Shown: piece by piece, positions 7,437 to 16,822 of the stretch
How positions within the stretch are numbered: position 1 is the first letter of the stretch
Layout of the letters: each line of letters begins with the position of its first letter
Assembly (NCBI RefSeq): GCF_018323885.1
Contig: NZ_AP024587.1
Coordinates: 61,777 to 125,776 of the forward strand
Direction: 5' to 3'
Length of the DNA: 64,000 nucleotides
Source of the DNA: Citrobacter amalonaticus
Lineage (GTDB): Bacteria; Pseudomonadota; Gammaproteobacteria; Enterobacterales; Enterobacteriaceae
Made by a program: the position numbers and the translations under genes
The notes under the pieces: generated by a model
Told to the model about the DNA's origin: nothing
Database searches by the model: none
Seen by the model: only the letters and a program-made list of their open reading frames with translations

Positions 7437-7709
7437 CTTTGCACCTTCAATCATGTTAACTTATTAAGATAATGATATAGTTTCGATACAAAAGCAACAT
7501 ATTATCTTATTAAGATAACAAGTTAATACAATAAGAACTATAAAATATATACGTTTCAATTAGTTATATATTCATAAGATTATGATCACTGATTAAAACT
7601 AAGATAACAACATAGTAAGATAGTAATCTAGTAAGATAACAAATAAATAAGATAGTAAGATGTTAACATGGTAAAATAACAAGATGGTAAGTTTGATGCT
7701 GGAGGTTAT
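7437..7709 (-). promoter_or_regulatory. AT-rich operator/centromere region between parA and the 450-aa gene
   Basis: A very AT-rich divergent intergenic region. It holds repeated TTAAGATAA and AGATAAC/AGTAAGATA words, for example near 7458-7475, 7515-7530 and 7598-7690. These match the 8-bp unit downstream of the operon. It probably holds the parA promoter, its RHH-bound operator and a second part of the centromere. Confidence 0.55.
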
Positions 7710-9062
7710 ATGGAGCTGGTCCGGAAGAAAAATCCGAGAGGAAGATTTGAGCGGAAACTGAATCTGGCTGAAAAGGAAGCCCTGCTGCACGTATTCAGTA
7801 ACGGTCGAAAACCAAGTCAGGCGGATTTACGCATTGTTAATGCCGTTCTTGAAGAGATGGACCGACAAGAACTTTGGATCAAGTGTGACTGTGTTGACTC
7901 GGACCCAAAAGCAGAAGGCCCCTTTAATTGTGAAGTAAACGTATCCAAGTTACGCCATGTAAAAACAACAAGGCCACATAACGAACAGTGTCCGTTGTAC
8001 CGACTAAAAAAAGAAAAAGACGCAGACAACACCGTTGGGGAGGGGAAAACCAGCCCACTGAACCCTGTCGGAGGCGATGACTGGCTCCCGGATAAGAAGA
8101 AGGAAGCAAGAGCGGTCGCAGTGGAGGGACCGGTAGTGCCACGTAAGCGCAGGCGCAAAACGTTGAAACCCGTCCCGGCCCTTGGGCGAAAATTACTGAC
8201 GCTCATTGAAGCCGCAGGCCTGAACCAGCTTGAGCTGGTTCCGGAGTATCAAAGTCCAGGGCTGACAGGTGCGATCTTCAGGCTAAAAGAAGTGCTGGAA
8301 GAGCACTCAATGAGAAATGGCACACCTCTGAGCCAATTATTCAGTTGCTCACCCTGGCTGAGCATCGATCGCATCGATGAAATGCTCACAAATTTGGAAT
8401 CAATACAGGGTATCAACAGCGAGGAAAAAGAACTGTGCGTATATATCATCGGGATAGCGACAGAAGTCAGCCGGGAAGAAGTGACCTTTAGCGTTCGTAG
8501 GAAAACCTTCACGCACCGGCCAGAGGCACGAGTCAGTATTAATGGCGAAAATAGTTATAATGCCGGCAGCCGAGCTCCCTACTGGGCGATTATTGAATAT
8601 AGAAGGGGGAGGGATGGTAATGTTTATTGCCATGAAAGCTACGCCCATGCTGCTTATACGCTGGATAATCCGGTACCTGTCGACAGCAATAAGGAGCGTG
8701 ATACCCTGAAGGTAATCATCAATGCCAGCAGTTATGCCGGTCGCCAGCCAAATCACCCAGAAACGATTAGTCTCACCAAACCTCTATTCACGATGAAAAG
8801 CATCAAAGATGGTGTGGAGGATGTAATTCATCCTGATTTCATCCTGAATGTAGCACCTGCCGACGAACGTGCAGTGACGACGTTCATCATTGAAACAATG
8901 GGATATGAGTCCGAGGACTATATAACGCGCAAAAAGAATACGCACAGTTTGATGGAGCAAGAAGGGGTGTTGTTAACCGATCCCCCGGGCTGGCCAGCGG
9001 CTTCAGATAAAACGTTTAACAGTGTTCTGCTCAGACATATCTTCAGCGCAGGCAAAGTGTGA
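7710..9062 (+). CDS. Unknown 450-aa protein beside the replicon
   Basis: I do not recognise a named family with confidence. The N-terminal third contains a possible metal-binding cluster, Cys59-x-Cys61, Cys74, His90, Cys94 ('IKCDC' ... 'PHNEQCPLYRL'), which recalls the N-terminal C-x-C/H/C layout of DUF1173 proteins. A basic linker 'VPRKRRRKTLKPVP' follows at ~145-158, then a mixed alpha/beta C-terminal part. The GGAGG at 7701-7705 supports the start. It is divergent from parA and ends inside the first RepE iteron (stop codon at 9060-9062), so it is tightly tied to the replicon. A DNA-binding role is plausible but unproven. Confidence 0.6.
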   Translation: MELVRKKNPRGRFERKLNLAEKEALLHVFSNGRKPSQADLRIVNAVLEEMDRQELWIKCDCVDSDPKAEGPFNCEVNVSKLRHVKTTRPHNEQCPLYRLKKEKDADNTVGEGKTSPLNPVGGDDWLPDKKKEARAVAVEGPVVPRKRRRKTLKPVPALGRKLLTLIEAAGLNQLELVPEYQSPGLTGAIFRLKEVLEEHSMRNGTPLSQLFSCSPWLSIDRIDEMLTNLESIQGINSEEKELCVYIIGIATEVSREEVTFSVRRKTFTHRPEARVSINGENSYNAGSRAPYWAIIEYRRGRDGNVYCHESYAHAAYTLDNPVPVDSNKERDTLKVIINASSYAGRQPNHPETISLTKPLFTMKSIKDGVEDVIHPDFILNVAPADERAVTTFIIETMGYESEDYITRKKNTHSLMEQEGVLLTDPPGWPAASDKTFNSVLLRHIFSAGKV

Positions 9063-9334
9063 CAATTCACCCTCACGCCCAGAGCACAGACGTTCTACCA
9101 CGCCATCTGTGACAAACGACACTCATTTTATTGCAGGGATGTGTGACAAAATGCCTTCAGCTATCTGTGACAATTTGCCCTCAGTGGAGGAATGGAAATG
9201 AGGCTTTGATGGGAATGTGTATAACACATACCTGTCAACTACTGGGTTCAGAATGGTGTTCTGTGACAAATCACCCTCAAAACCCCTGTTAAAGTGTGAC
9301 GACCTGCCCTCGAAAATGTGACAAACAGCCCTCT
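9057..9334 (+). repeat. incC: RepE iterons downstream of repE (incC-like)
   Basis: Seven degenerate copies of TGTGACAAATTGCCCTCA-type iterons begin near 9058, 9109, 9142, 9166, 9262, 9295 and 9317, all in the same orientation. In F the incC iterons lie downstream of repE and act in copy control through RepE handcuffing. The set here occupies the equivalent place. The first copy contains the stop codon of the 450-aa gene. Confidence 0.88.
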
Positions 9335-9336
9335 GA

Positions 9337-10104
<768 letters not shown>

Positions 10105-10108
10105 TTAA

Positions 10109-10136
10109 GTGTGACAGATTTTTAGATTGTCACACT
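10109..10136 (-). promoter_or_regulatory. repE operator (inverted half-iterons)
   Basis: GTGTGACAG and its partner TGTCACAC face each other 17 bp upstream of the repE start. In F the RepE dimer binds such an inverted repeat overlapping the repE promoter, so this is the likely autorepression site. Confidence 0.75.
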
Positions 10137-10184
10137 AAATGAAAAAGAGTCAACAGGTAGGGATAACTTTGTGGAATACAGCAA

Positions 10185-10400
10185 ATCATGAGGGCAATTT
10201 GTCACAGGGTTAAGGGCAATCTGTCACACTTTAACAGGGGTTTTGAGGGTGATTTGTCACACTGAAAGGGCAGATTGTCACACAGATCCTTCTCAAACCC
10301 GCATGAATAAAGGGCTAAGAGGTATTCTAAAAAGATAAACCTAACAACCCTTTAAAAAGATCTTTAAAAAATATGCCCGTGGATAAGTGGATAAACCAGA
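10185..10400 (+). other. ori-2: Origin ori-2 (oriS): iterons, AT-rich stretch and DnaA boxes
   Basis: Four direct iterons ending in TGTCACA lie at about 10189-10206, 10211-10228, 10243-10260 and 10265-10282, in reverse orientation to the incC set. They are followed by an AT-rich tract (10320-10375) and two overlapping DnaA-box-like sequences, CGTGGATAA and AGTGGATAA, at 10379-10394. Number and order match F ori-2. Replication should start here under RepE, DnaA and host factors. Confidence 0.88.
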
Positions 10401-10457
10401 GTGGGATATCCATTAAACACTGAGCGTAAGCAGAATATATCCGTTTAGTTCCCTGGT

Positions 10458-10507
10458 GCTTCCTCGCTCACTCGCGGGCTTCGCCCTGTCGTTCGGCTGC
10501 GGCGAGC
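10458..10507 (+). other. ColE1-ori-flank-like stem-loop element E1
   Basis: It begins GCTTCCTCG and ends CTGCGGCGAGC, with an internal hairpin GGGC-TTC-GCCC. The same bracket recurs at 54108-54153 and 63505-63545 with different internal hairpins. It resembles the segment beside the ColE1/pUC origin. A primosome or single-strand initiation role is possible but unproven. Confidence 0.5.
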
Positions 10508-10535
10508 ACTGCTGGCTCTCTCTGAAAGGCGAAAT

Positions 10536-11807
10536 TTAACTGATCCGTGCAATGGGGATATCTTTCCAGCGGGTTGTGTACGCTGGGGACAGCATGTCGC
10601 GTTTCATCTGCCAGGATGGCGCAATCCCTCGTCCAGCAAACCAGACATGCCCAAGGCCGGAATGATTAATGCCATCGAGCACTTTCATCAGCTCGGCGCT
10701 GTGAGGGCGTGGCGGACGTTCGTCGAACAGCTGCAACTGCGAAATACCGGAGCCGGTAAAGTCATTCAGCATAACGCCGGCTTTGGCATACCGGTGTCCA
10801 TCCTTCCAGATACGCTCCAGAGCCGTCGTGGCGGCTGCAATGATGTCACGAGTGTCCTGAGTGGGGGTAAGCAGTTTCTCCGTGGCCACATTGCCGTAGT
10901 AAGGCTCTTTAACGGCGAACGGAGATGTTTTGATGAAAACGGAAATATGCAGGCAATACTGGTGTTCTTTACGCAGTTTTTCAGAGGCCCGCTCTGCGTA
11001 TTGACAGATAGCCTGGCGGAGCGAATCGTACTCCGTGATCTTTTCGCCAAAACTGCGACTGCAGACAATCTGTTGTTTTGTTGGTGGGGCTTCCTCAAGC
11101 GACATGCAGCTTTCCCCGTTCAGTTCGCGCACCGTTCTCTCTAGAACTACGGAGAAATTTTTCCGGATGAAGGCCGGATTTGTCAGGGCCAGATCGAGCG
11201 CGGTCTTGATACCCAGTACATTGAGTTTGCGTGCAATGCGATTTCCAACGCCCCAGATCTCTTCGACCGGCTGCAGTGAAAGCAGTTTACGCGTTCGCTG
11301 AGGATTCCCCCGGGTCAGGGCGAGCACACCACGAAACTGTTTCCACTCTTTTGAGGCCCATTGTGCTGATTTTGCTAGCGTTTTCGTCGGTCCAGCTCCA
11401 ACGCCGATGATCAGGCGGGTACAGTCATACACGTGTTGGCGCAGCTGGCGGCCGAAGTCTTCCAGATCCATGCAGTGCTCCACGCCGGTCAGATCGAGGA
11501 ACATCTCATCAATCGAATACTGTTCCACTCTAGGGGCCAGCTCCTCCAGGCAATTCATTACGCGCGCCGACATCGAGGCATAAAGTTCATAATTGCTTGA
11601 GAATGCGTTTATTTTTTCCGGGTACCGCTCGTTTTTTATCTGGAACCACGGCGTACCCATTCGTATCCAGGGCTTCGCCTCGGCACTTCTTGCGATTACA
11701 CAGCCATCGTTATTACTGAGCACGACAACCGGCTTTCCCTTCAAATCCGGTCGGAAAACACGTTCACAACTTGCATAAAAGCTGTTCACATCGGCCAGGG
11801 CAAACAT
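10536..11807 (-). CDS. umuC: Y-family DNA polymerase subunit UmuC (plasmid ImpB/MucB/SamB type)
   Basis: A 423-aa full-length UmuC homologue. The Y-family polymerase motifs are present: '[17 protein letters not shown]' (first acidic residue), 'SIDEMFLDL' (catalytic Asp-Glu), and the helix-hairpin-helix '[14 protein letters not shown]'. The C-terminal 'LQLFDE' resembles a clamp-binding peptide. It is co-transcribed with umuD, overlapping it by one base at 11807. It performs error-prone bypass of DNA damage as a UmuD'2C complex and is probably induced by the SOS response through the LexA box at 12261. Confidence 0.95.
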   Translation of the reverse strand: MFALADVNSFYASCERVFRPDLKGKPVVVLSNNDGCVIARSAEAKPWIRMGTPWFQIKNERYPEKINAFSSNYELYASMSARVMNCLEELAPRVEQYSIDEMFLDLTGVEHCMDLEDFGRQLRQHVYDCTRLIIGVGAGPTKTLAKSAQWASKEWKQFRGVLALTRGNPQRTRKLLSLQPVEEIWGVGNRIARKLNVLGIKTALDLALTNPAFIRKNFSVVLERTVRELNGESCMSLEEAPPTKQQIVCSRSFGEKITEYDSLRQAICQYAERASEKLRKEHQYCLHISVFIKTSPFAVKEPYYGNVATEKLLTPTQDTRDIIAAATTALERIWKDGHRYAKAGVMLNDFTGSGISQLQLFDERPPRPHSAELMKVLDGINHSGLGHVWFAGRGIAPSWQMKRDMLSPAYTTRWKDIPIARIS

Positions 11808-12238
11808 CAGTACATCTCCCTGGGACGGTGGATGATGTGCGTCACTACGCCAAAGATATCCAGATCGTCCGGGTTGGGATAAATCGGCGACCAGGAGGCG
11901 TTCATGGGCTGCAGCGTCAGTCGTGGCGTCAGCAGAAGCCGTTTGACCGTAAACTCCCCCTGCACGCTGGCCACAACGATATCGCCGTGCTGGGGCTTCT
12001 CTGCACTGTCCACAACAAGCAGATCGCCATTGTAAAGGCTGCCGTCGGACATACTGTCACCGCTGGCACGCAGGTAGTAGGTCGCGCTCGGATGCCGTAT
12101 GCAGTAATCATGGAGATCCAGATCGGACTCGACATAGTCAGCTGCAGGGCTTGGAAAACCGCAACTGGCCAGGTCTGCAAACAACGGATGGGCCTGTGGT
12201 GGGAGTTCTTTCCCGGTGCTGAAAAGTTGCAGTTTCAT
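11807..12238 (-). CDS. umuD: UmuD-type SOS mutagenesis protein
   Basis: A 143-aa self-cleaving accessory of UmuC. The cleavage site Cys26-Gly27 lies in 'SCGFPSP'; the catalytic Ser62 ('SGDSMSDG') and Lys99 ('FTVKRLLL') are present, so RecA-stimulated autocleavage should work. The gene directly precedes umuC. The start is supported by GAGGAAAG upstream. Note the tension with the PsiB SOS inhibitor in the leading region: psiB is expected to act early in a recipient, umuDC later after damage. Confidence 0.95.
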   Translation of the reverse strand: MKLQLFSTGKELPPQAHPLFADLASCGFPSPAADYVESDLDLHDYCIRHPSATYYLRASGDSMSDGSLYNGDLLVVDSAEKPQHGDIVVASVQGEFTVKRLLLTPRLTLQPMNASWSPIYPNPDDLDIFGVVTHIIHRPREMY

Positions 12239-12260
12239 CTTTCCTCCAGACGTCTAAAAA

Positions 12261-12280
12261 TACTGGTTATGTATACAGTA
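12261..12280 (-). promoter_or_regulatory. LexA box for umuDC
   Basis: Read on the minus strand the 20 bases are TACTGTATACATAACCAGTA, a CTG-N10-CAG SOS box. It sits 23 bp upstream of the umuD start and should repress the operon until SOS induction. Confidence 0.9.
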
Positions 12281-12466
12281 TATTTAACAGTGAGACGATA
12301 ATCCAGATCACCTGCGATACTTACATAGTGAGTAACTTAAGATGCTCAAAAAGATACAAAATATCATTTTGATGTTTTTATATTGCTCATAATGAGAAAT
12401 AAAACTTTTGTTTTTCCATTTTGCTCTTATAATTGGTATCAAATTGAGTTTAATTGACGGAGCATA
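12281..12466 (+). other. AT-rich region before parM/stbA, expected centromere and promoter
   Basis: Plasmid parM operons carry their centromere (parC/stb) at this place. I do not see clean iterons. The tract has GATAC/AAGATGC words and a TTGGTATCAAATTGA stretch at 12433-12447, similar to half of the palindrome at 4462. Confidence 0.4.
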
Positions 12467-13441
12467 ATGATGAATATTTACTGCGATGATGGTTCAACTA
12501 ATGTTAAGCTGGCATGGTTTGAAGGAAACAAGCTGCAGACCCGGGTCTCTGCTAACTCCTTCCGGCATGGCTGGAAAGTGGCGGAATTCAGTGCAGCAAC
12601 GTTCAACTATCAGGTGGGCACGCTGAAATACACCTGGGACAGCGTCAGTCGTGATGCGATCCCGACAACAAACGTGGAATATCAGTACGGTGATCTCAAC
12701 CTGCTGGCCGTTCATCATGCGCTGCTGAACAGTGGACTTGAGCCGCAGCCGGTGAGCCTGACCGTGACGCTGCCCCTGAGTGAGTATTATGACGGTGATT
12801 GCCAGCGGAACGAGGAGAACATTCGACGCAAACGGGAAAACCTGATGCGTGAGCTGGTTCTGAACAAGGGCAGGGCATTTACCGTAACGGATGTGAAGGT
12901 TATGCCGGAATCACTGCCGGCGGCGTTCTCCCGTCTCGCTGAGCTGAAGCCCGGACCAGCTGAGACCACCCTGATTATCGATCTCGGTGGAACCACACTC
13001 GATGCCGGCGTGATAGTTGGACAGTTTGATGATATTAGTGCGGTACACGGTAATCCGTCTGTTGGCGTGTCACAGGTCACCCGTGCAACTGCAGGCGCGC
13101 TGCGTGCTGCAGACAGCGAAACCAGCGCGCTCATTGCTGACACGGTCATCCGCAACCGCAATGATCGTCAGTATCTGCAGCGTGTGATCAACGATGCCGG
13201 TAAAATTGACGATGTCCTGAGCAAAATTACAGAGGCAATCACCTCTCTGGGCGCGCGCGTCACCAGTGAGCTGACGGCCTTCAGGAACGTTAACCGGGTA
13301 TTTCTGGTCGGGGGAGGGGCGTCCCTCATTGAAGAGGCTATCCGTCAGGCCTGGCCTCTGGCTCCTGACCGTATTGAAGTTATAGGCGATCCGCAGCTGG
13401 CGCTGGCCAGAGAGATTGCCCTTTACAACAAAGAGGACTAA
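12467..13441 (+). CDS. stbA: ParM/StbA actin-like partition ATPase
   Basis: 324 aa, clearly related to R1 ParM: 'DDGSTNVKLAW' (phosphate 1), 'LIIDLGGTTLDAGV' (phosphate 2) and 'VFLVGGGASLIEEA' (adenosine motif). It forms dynamic filaments that push plasmid copies apart when bound to the centromere adaptor. GGAG at 12459 fits the second Met (12470) slightly better than the first. It is the first gene of a plus-strand operon with stbB and two small genes, and is a second partition system beside the ParA locus. Confidence 0.93.
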   Translation: MMNIYCDDGSTNVKLAWFEGNKLQTRVSANSFRHGWKVAEFSAATFNYQVGTLKYTWDSVSRDAIPTTNVEYQYGDLNLLAVHHALLNSGLEPQPVSLTVTLPLSEYYDGDCQRNEENIRRKRENLMRELVLNKGRAFTVTDVKVMPESLPAAFSRLAELKPGPAETTLIIDLGGTTLDAGVIVGQFDDISAVHGNPSVGVSQVTRATAGALRAADSETSALIADTVIRNRNDRQYLQRVINDAGKIDDVLSKITEAITSLGARVTSELTAFRNVNRVFLVGGGASLIEEAIRQAWPLAPDRIEVIGDPQLALAREIALYNKED

Positions 13442-13443
13442 AC

Positions 13444-14109
13444 GTGCCGGACGGCCAGTATTCTTTCTATCTGCACAGCGATGACCATACCGACATTGCA
13501 GCGATGGCGACCATCAGCACCATCTCACAGCCCCTGCGCGGTGACTTCATCCGGACCGCCGCCACCGCCGGGGCGGTAATGTACCAGACTGATGCCCGTT
13601 TACCGGCGCTGATCCCGGTGTTTTTTGACGGGAAACTGAGCACCATCCGGCTTTGCGCCGTGATGGCCCTGGTCTCCGGCACTTGGTCTTCACTCTCCGG
13701 ACTTCCTGATGAGCCGGATGGCGGCGTGGCGGCTCTGGCTATGTCACCGGAGACGGAATACCAGCGCCGGCGTTACACCCTGACGCTTCAGGAGGACCGG
13801 AGCAGTGAACGGGTGGAAAGTGTGCTGACGGGAGTGTCATCCCGCCTGCGTGGAGAGCTGCTGAGAAATCTGATTATCACCGGTCTGGCCCTGCACACGA
13901 CAGCACCAGAGCTGCCGCGTCTGCTGGCCAGCATGCCGGTACCGCCCGCCACGATCAGCGAGCTGCAGGTTCTGGTTCAGCAGATGGCCGGTACTGCTGG
14001 CGTGAATAAGGCAGCAGTACCGGAGAAACCGACAGCGTCTGCCGAGCCGGTATCCGGAACTGAAACTGCCGGGATAAAGAAAAATATGCGACGGGCATTC
14101 GGAGACTAA
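13444..14109 (+). CDS. stbB: StbB-type plasmid stability protein
   Basis: 221 aa, starting with GTG two bases after the parM stop. It is longer than R1 ParR (117 aa), with an N-terminal part that I cannot assign, a central region 'ERVESVLTGVSSRLRGELLRN' and a low-complexity Ala/Pro/Thr tail. Position and operon indicate the centromere-binding adaptor of the ParM filament. The StbB name follows annotation of similar operons in large enterobacterial plasmids. Confidence 0.7.
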   Translation: MPDGQYSFYLHSDDHTDIAAMATISTISQPLRGDFIRTAATAGAVMYQTDARLPALIPVFFDGKLSTIRLCAVMALVSGTWSSLSGLPDEPDGGVAALAMSPETEYQRRRYTLTLQEDRSSERVESVLTGVSSRLRGELLRNLIITGLALHTTAPELPRLLASMPVPPATISELQVLVQQMAGTAGVNKAAVPEKPTASAEPVSGTETAGIKKNMRRAFGD

Positions 14110-14112
14110 AAC

Positions 14113-14376
14113 ATGTCAGTGATTAAACGAACGGCAGAGCAGTTCATTCACAACTTTCTGCGCGCCCGGAATGTCCCTGAATCTCAGTGGCCGGATCTGG
14201 TCAAAAAGATCGGCAGGGGAATGATACTGGCAGGCGTAGCCATCGTGGTTCCCGGCGTTCTGGTTGATAACATCTCCTTGCCGGTGACAATCACAATACA
14301 GGTCTGCTACGCCTCGTTGATTTGTCTCGGTGTTCTCCTGGCTTTTGACGAGAAAAAACCAAAGGGGCGGAGATGA
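14113..14376 (+). CDS. Small membrane protein in the stb operon
   Basis: An 87-aa protein with two hydrophobic segments ('GMILAGVAIVVPGVLV' and 'ITIQVCYASLICLGVLLAF') and a basic C-terminus 'DEKKPKGRR'. It starts three bases after stbB ends, so it is probably translated from the same message. The function is unknown. Third genes of stb operons vary among plasmids. Confidence 0.6.
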   Translation: MSVIKRTAEQFIHNFLRARNVPESQWPDLVKKIGRGMILAGVAIVVPGVLVDNISLPVTITIQVCYASLICLGVLLAFDEKKPKGRR

Positions 14377-14404
14377 ATATGAACATTAACCTGAAGGAAA
14401 AAGC

Positions 14405-14608
14405 ATGCAAATTGAAGAACTTAAAGGTGACGAACGCACGCTGATTGTTCTGGCCTTGCAGGCGCTATACCGTGAGAGATTAACCGCATCAAATGCGGTC
14501 TTTACGGTCTGTAGCATGGCCGGAAAGGATCAACCGCCGGAAGATATTTTTGGGCTGCGTGAAGTTCAGGATGCGCTGAGACGTATTGGTTCTGCTCCTG
14601 TGCGTTAA
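14405..14608 (+). CDS. Small hypothetical protein, end of stb operon
   Basis: A 67-aa soluble protein ('MQIEELKGDERTLIVLALQA') with a helical N-terminus and no recognised motif. AAGGAAAAAGC precedes its start. It is the last gene of the run beginning at parM and lies just before a hairpin at 14641. Confidence 0.55.
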   Translation: MQIEELKGDERTLIVLALQALYRERLTASNAVFTVCSMAGKDQPPEDIFGLREVQDALRRIGSAPVR

Positions 14609-14633
14609 ATCTTACCCCGTGCACTTCAGGACT

Positions 14634-14667
14634 AAAAAAACGGCAGGGTGACATCTCATCCCTGCCG
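14634..14667 (-). terminator. Intrinsic terminator facing left
   Basis: The perfect 8-bp stem CGGCAGGG/CCCTGCCG (14641-14648, 14660-14667) has an A7 tract on its left side. The T-tract therefore follows the stem on the minus strand. It would stop leftward transcription leaving the leading region; it may stop plus-strand transcription only weakly. Confidence 0.7.
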
Positions 14668-14991
14668 TCAAAACTAAATGCTTAATTTTTTTCAGCAATT
14701 ATAAAGCGTCATTTTGTGATTTAAATTACATTTTTATCTAATGTGAAATTTCTCTCCCTCAGTTTAACGTCTCCCCGGAAAGATTACCCGCCGTGCCTTC
14801 ACGCTAACCCGGCCGCTTTGGCCGCCAGGGAAGCTGTCGCCTCCTTCCTCACCCGTTCGCGCCCAGCACGGTGCATTCAGCCCGTGATGGGCTTGCGCTG
14901 CGGCTTCGGCGTCGCCCTTGCGTCCTCCGCTTTCCGCCAGGTTTTTGTGGCGGCACGGCGCAAGAGGGTGCCGAATGCTGAGGACACAACC
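14668..14991 (+). other. AT-rich spacer followed by repeat module S1
   Basis: 14668-14760 is AT-rich with no gene. It is followed by S1 at 14790-14985, the first of three ~190-bp GC-rich repeats. No confident reading frame belongs to this stretch. Confidence 0.5.
14790..14985 (+). repeat. Leading-region repeat S1
   Basis: About 190 bp shared with S2 (15648-15845) and S3 (17385-17575), ending just upstream of a gene start in each case. It contains the hairpin CCCAGCACG / CGTGATGGG around the constant loop GTGCATTCAGCC. The stem sequence changes in S2 and S3 with compensating changes. Confidence 0.8.
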
Positions 14992-15459
14992 ATGTTCAGA
15001 CTTACCTGTATTGAACTCGATAACGGCGAGTTTGCCGTATATATCAACCACCATTACCTGGGGAGCGAGGATGCAAGCAGTGAACGACTCTGCCTGGGCG
15101 AAATTCTGGAGCAGCTTTCACAGCTCCCGGGTGTGGAATTACAGACCCTGCTTGAACCTGTGCCGGAGGACGATGACTGGTGTTGGAACGACATCGCCGA
15201 TCGCGTGCTGCCGTCGCTTCCTGCCTGCCGTGATGATGTGACGGTGGCGGCGCTCACCGCGAGACTACAGCAGTATCCGCAGGATGCGTTGTGTATGGGG
15301 ACGTTCTGGCTGGCAGACGATTTTCTGACGCTCGATGACAGTCTTTCTGAAGAGGAAATTGCAGAAGCCATGCGTATCTGCGACCACAACCACGATGCCG
15401 GGATCGGATTTAACTGGGACACACTACAGTTTGCCATTGACAGGGTGAAGGGGCGCTGA
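14992..15459 (+). CDS. Hypothetical leading-region protein
   Basis: A 155-aa acidic protein ('MFRLTCIELDNGEFAVYINHHYLGSE') without signal or membrane segments. I do not recognise a named domain; the N-terminus reads like a small beta-sheet unit. GAGGA at 14980 supports the start at 14992; longer in-frame starts fall inside repeat S1 and are unlikely. It is the first gene behind an S module. Very acidic leading-region proteins are often DNA mimics or regulators, but that is only a possibility. Confidence 0.6.
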   Translation: MFRLTCIELDNGEFAVYINHHYLGSEDASSERLCLGEILEQLSQLPGVELQTLLEPVPEDDDWCWNDIADRVLPSLPACRDDVTVAALTARLQQYPQDALCMGTFWLADDFLTLDDSLSEEEIAEAMRICDHNHDAGIGFNWDTLQFAIDRVKGR

Positions 15460-15855
15460 CGAAAAAAAGGCACCTTCCGGGGAGGAGGGTGTCCTGAAAT
15501 CAAAGGTACACATGTCACAGATAACGGCGCGAATACATTATCACTGAACCTTCTGCCATACCCTGTTGGACTCATCAGCTACCAGAACCGGCACCGAAGG
15601 ATGTCGGTTCCCTCCGCCTTATTGCCGCCAGCCGGCGGCGTGTTCAACGCCGTGCCTTCACGCTAACCCGGCCGCTACGGTCGCAAGGGTTCACGTCGTC
15701 TCCGTCCTCACCCGTTCGCGCCTTTCACGGCGCATTCAGCCCTTGAAAGGCTTGCGCTGCGGCTTGCGGCGTCGCCCCTGCGTCCTCCGCTTTCCGCCGG
15801 GTTTTTGTGGCGGCACGGCGCAAGAGGGTGCCGCATATCAGAGAGGAGTGTGTCT
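15460..15855 (+). other. Intergenic region with repeat module S2
   Basis: A hairpin CACCTTCCGGGGAGGAGGGTGTCC follows the preceding gene in part form (about 15470-15495), and S2 occupies 15648-15845. No gene is supported in this interval. Confidence 0.5.
15648..15845 (+). repeat. Leading-region repeat S2
   Basis: The same module as S1, with the hairpin CCTTTCA / TGAAAGG around the shared GCATTCAGCC loop. It ends 10 bp before the methyltransferase start, at GAGAGGAG. Confidence 0.8.
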
Positions 15856-16548
15856 ATGTCCCGTTTTATTCTGGGTGACTGCGTGCAAGTGATGTCCCGT
15901 TTCCCGGCGCGTGTCGTCGATTTTATTCTTACCGATCCGCCTTATCTGGTTGGCTATAAGGACCGTACCGGCCGCACCCTGGCCGGTGACAACTCAGCCG
16001 AATGGCTCCAGCCCGCCTGTCATGAAATGTACCGCGTGCTGAAAAATGACAGTCTCATGGTGAGCTTTTATGCCTGGAACCGCGCGGATCTGTTTCTGAA
16101 TGCGTGGAAAACGGCCGGCTTCCGGGTTGTAGGCCATATCGTCTTTGCCAAGAGTTACGCCTCAAAATCGACGTTCGTGGGTTACACCCATGAGAGCGCC
16201 TACCTGCTGGCGAAGGGGAGGCCGCAAACCCCGGACCGTCCCATCCCTGATGTGATCCCCTGGAAATACACGGGCAACCGACACCATCCAACGGAGAAGC
16301 CGGTGCAGAGCCTGCGCCCGCTGATTGAATCGCTCACGCGTCCGGGTGCCATTGTCCTTGACCCGTTTGCTGGCAGCGGCTCTACCTGCGTGGCCGCCTC
16401 CGAGTCCAGTCGGCGCTACATCGGGATCGAGATGCTTGAGCAGTACCACGCCGCCGGCGTTCGCCGTCTGGCGCAGGTTGAACGGGCAAGAAGGATGCCG
16501 GCAGCCAATGACGGCGCGTTCTACCCCGACTATCCGGAGGCGGCATGA
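15856..16548 (+). CDS. Orphan DNA methyltransferase (beta-class, DPPY)
   Basis: A 230-aa amino-methyltransferase. The catalytic motif DPPY (27-30) comes first, and the SAM-binding motif DPFAGSGST (169-177) comes late, preceded by 'HHPTEKP' (~143-149). This is the order of beta-class N6-adenine/N4-cytosine enzymes. GAGAGGAG precedes the start. No restriction enzyme is linked. Leading regions of F-like plasmids carry comparable enzymes, which may modify the incoming DNA and so protect it from host restriction. The recognition site cannot be read from the sequence. Confidence 0.9.
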   Translation: MSRFILGDCVQVMSRFPARVVDFILTDPPYLVGYKDRTGRTLAGDNSAEWLQPACHEMYRVLKNDSLMVSFYAWNRADLFLNAWKTAGFRVVGHIVFAKSYASKSTFVGYTHESAYLLAKGRPQTPDRPIPDVIPWKYTGNRHHPTEKPVQSLRPLIESLTRPGAIVLDPFAGSGSTCVAASESSRRYIGIEMLEQYHAAGVRRLAQVERARRMPAANDGAFYPDYPEAA

Positions 16549-16766
16549 ACTACCCGGGCCTTGAAACCCTGCGCGCGGACGTGGCCGCGCTCAGTAATGC
16601 TATGTGTGACGCGCGGATGCTGCTGAATCGCCTTGAATCGCAGCACCGGCACGACGCGGCAACGCTTACCGAACGTATGGCCTCCCAGACTCTGCGCCGG
16701 ATCAACACCCTGCTTCTGGAGGCCTACCGCGAAGCCCTGGTGCTGGACGAAACCTTTCAGGACTGA
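16545..16766 (+). CDS. Small helical protein coupled to the methyltransferase
   Basis: 73 aa, start overlapping the methyltransferase stop as ATGA, so it is translationally coupled. It is almost entirely helical with heptad-like spacing ('RADVAALSNAMCDARMLLNRL'), consistent with a small coiled coil. No family is recognised. A role with the methyltransferase is inference from coupling. Confidence 0.65.
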   Translation: MNYPGLETLRADVAALSNAMCDARMLLNRLESQHRHDAATLTERMASQTLRRINTLLLEAYREALVLDETFQD

Positions 16767-16822
16767 CTGACCCTGCCGGGCTGATGCCCGGCCTGTAACC
16801 CCTTACAAGAGAGAAAAAAACA

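Noticed and set aside
11771..12301. 176-aa ORF opposite umuD
   Set aside because: umuD is clearly coded on the minus strand with its catalytic residues and LexA box.
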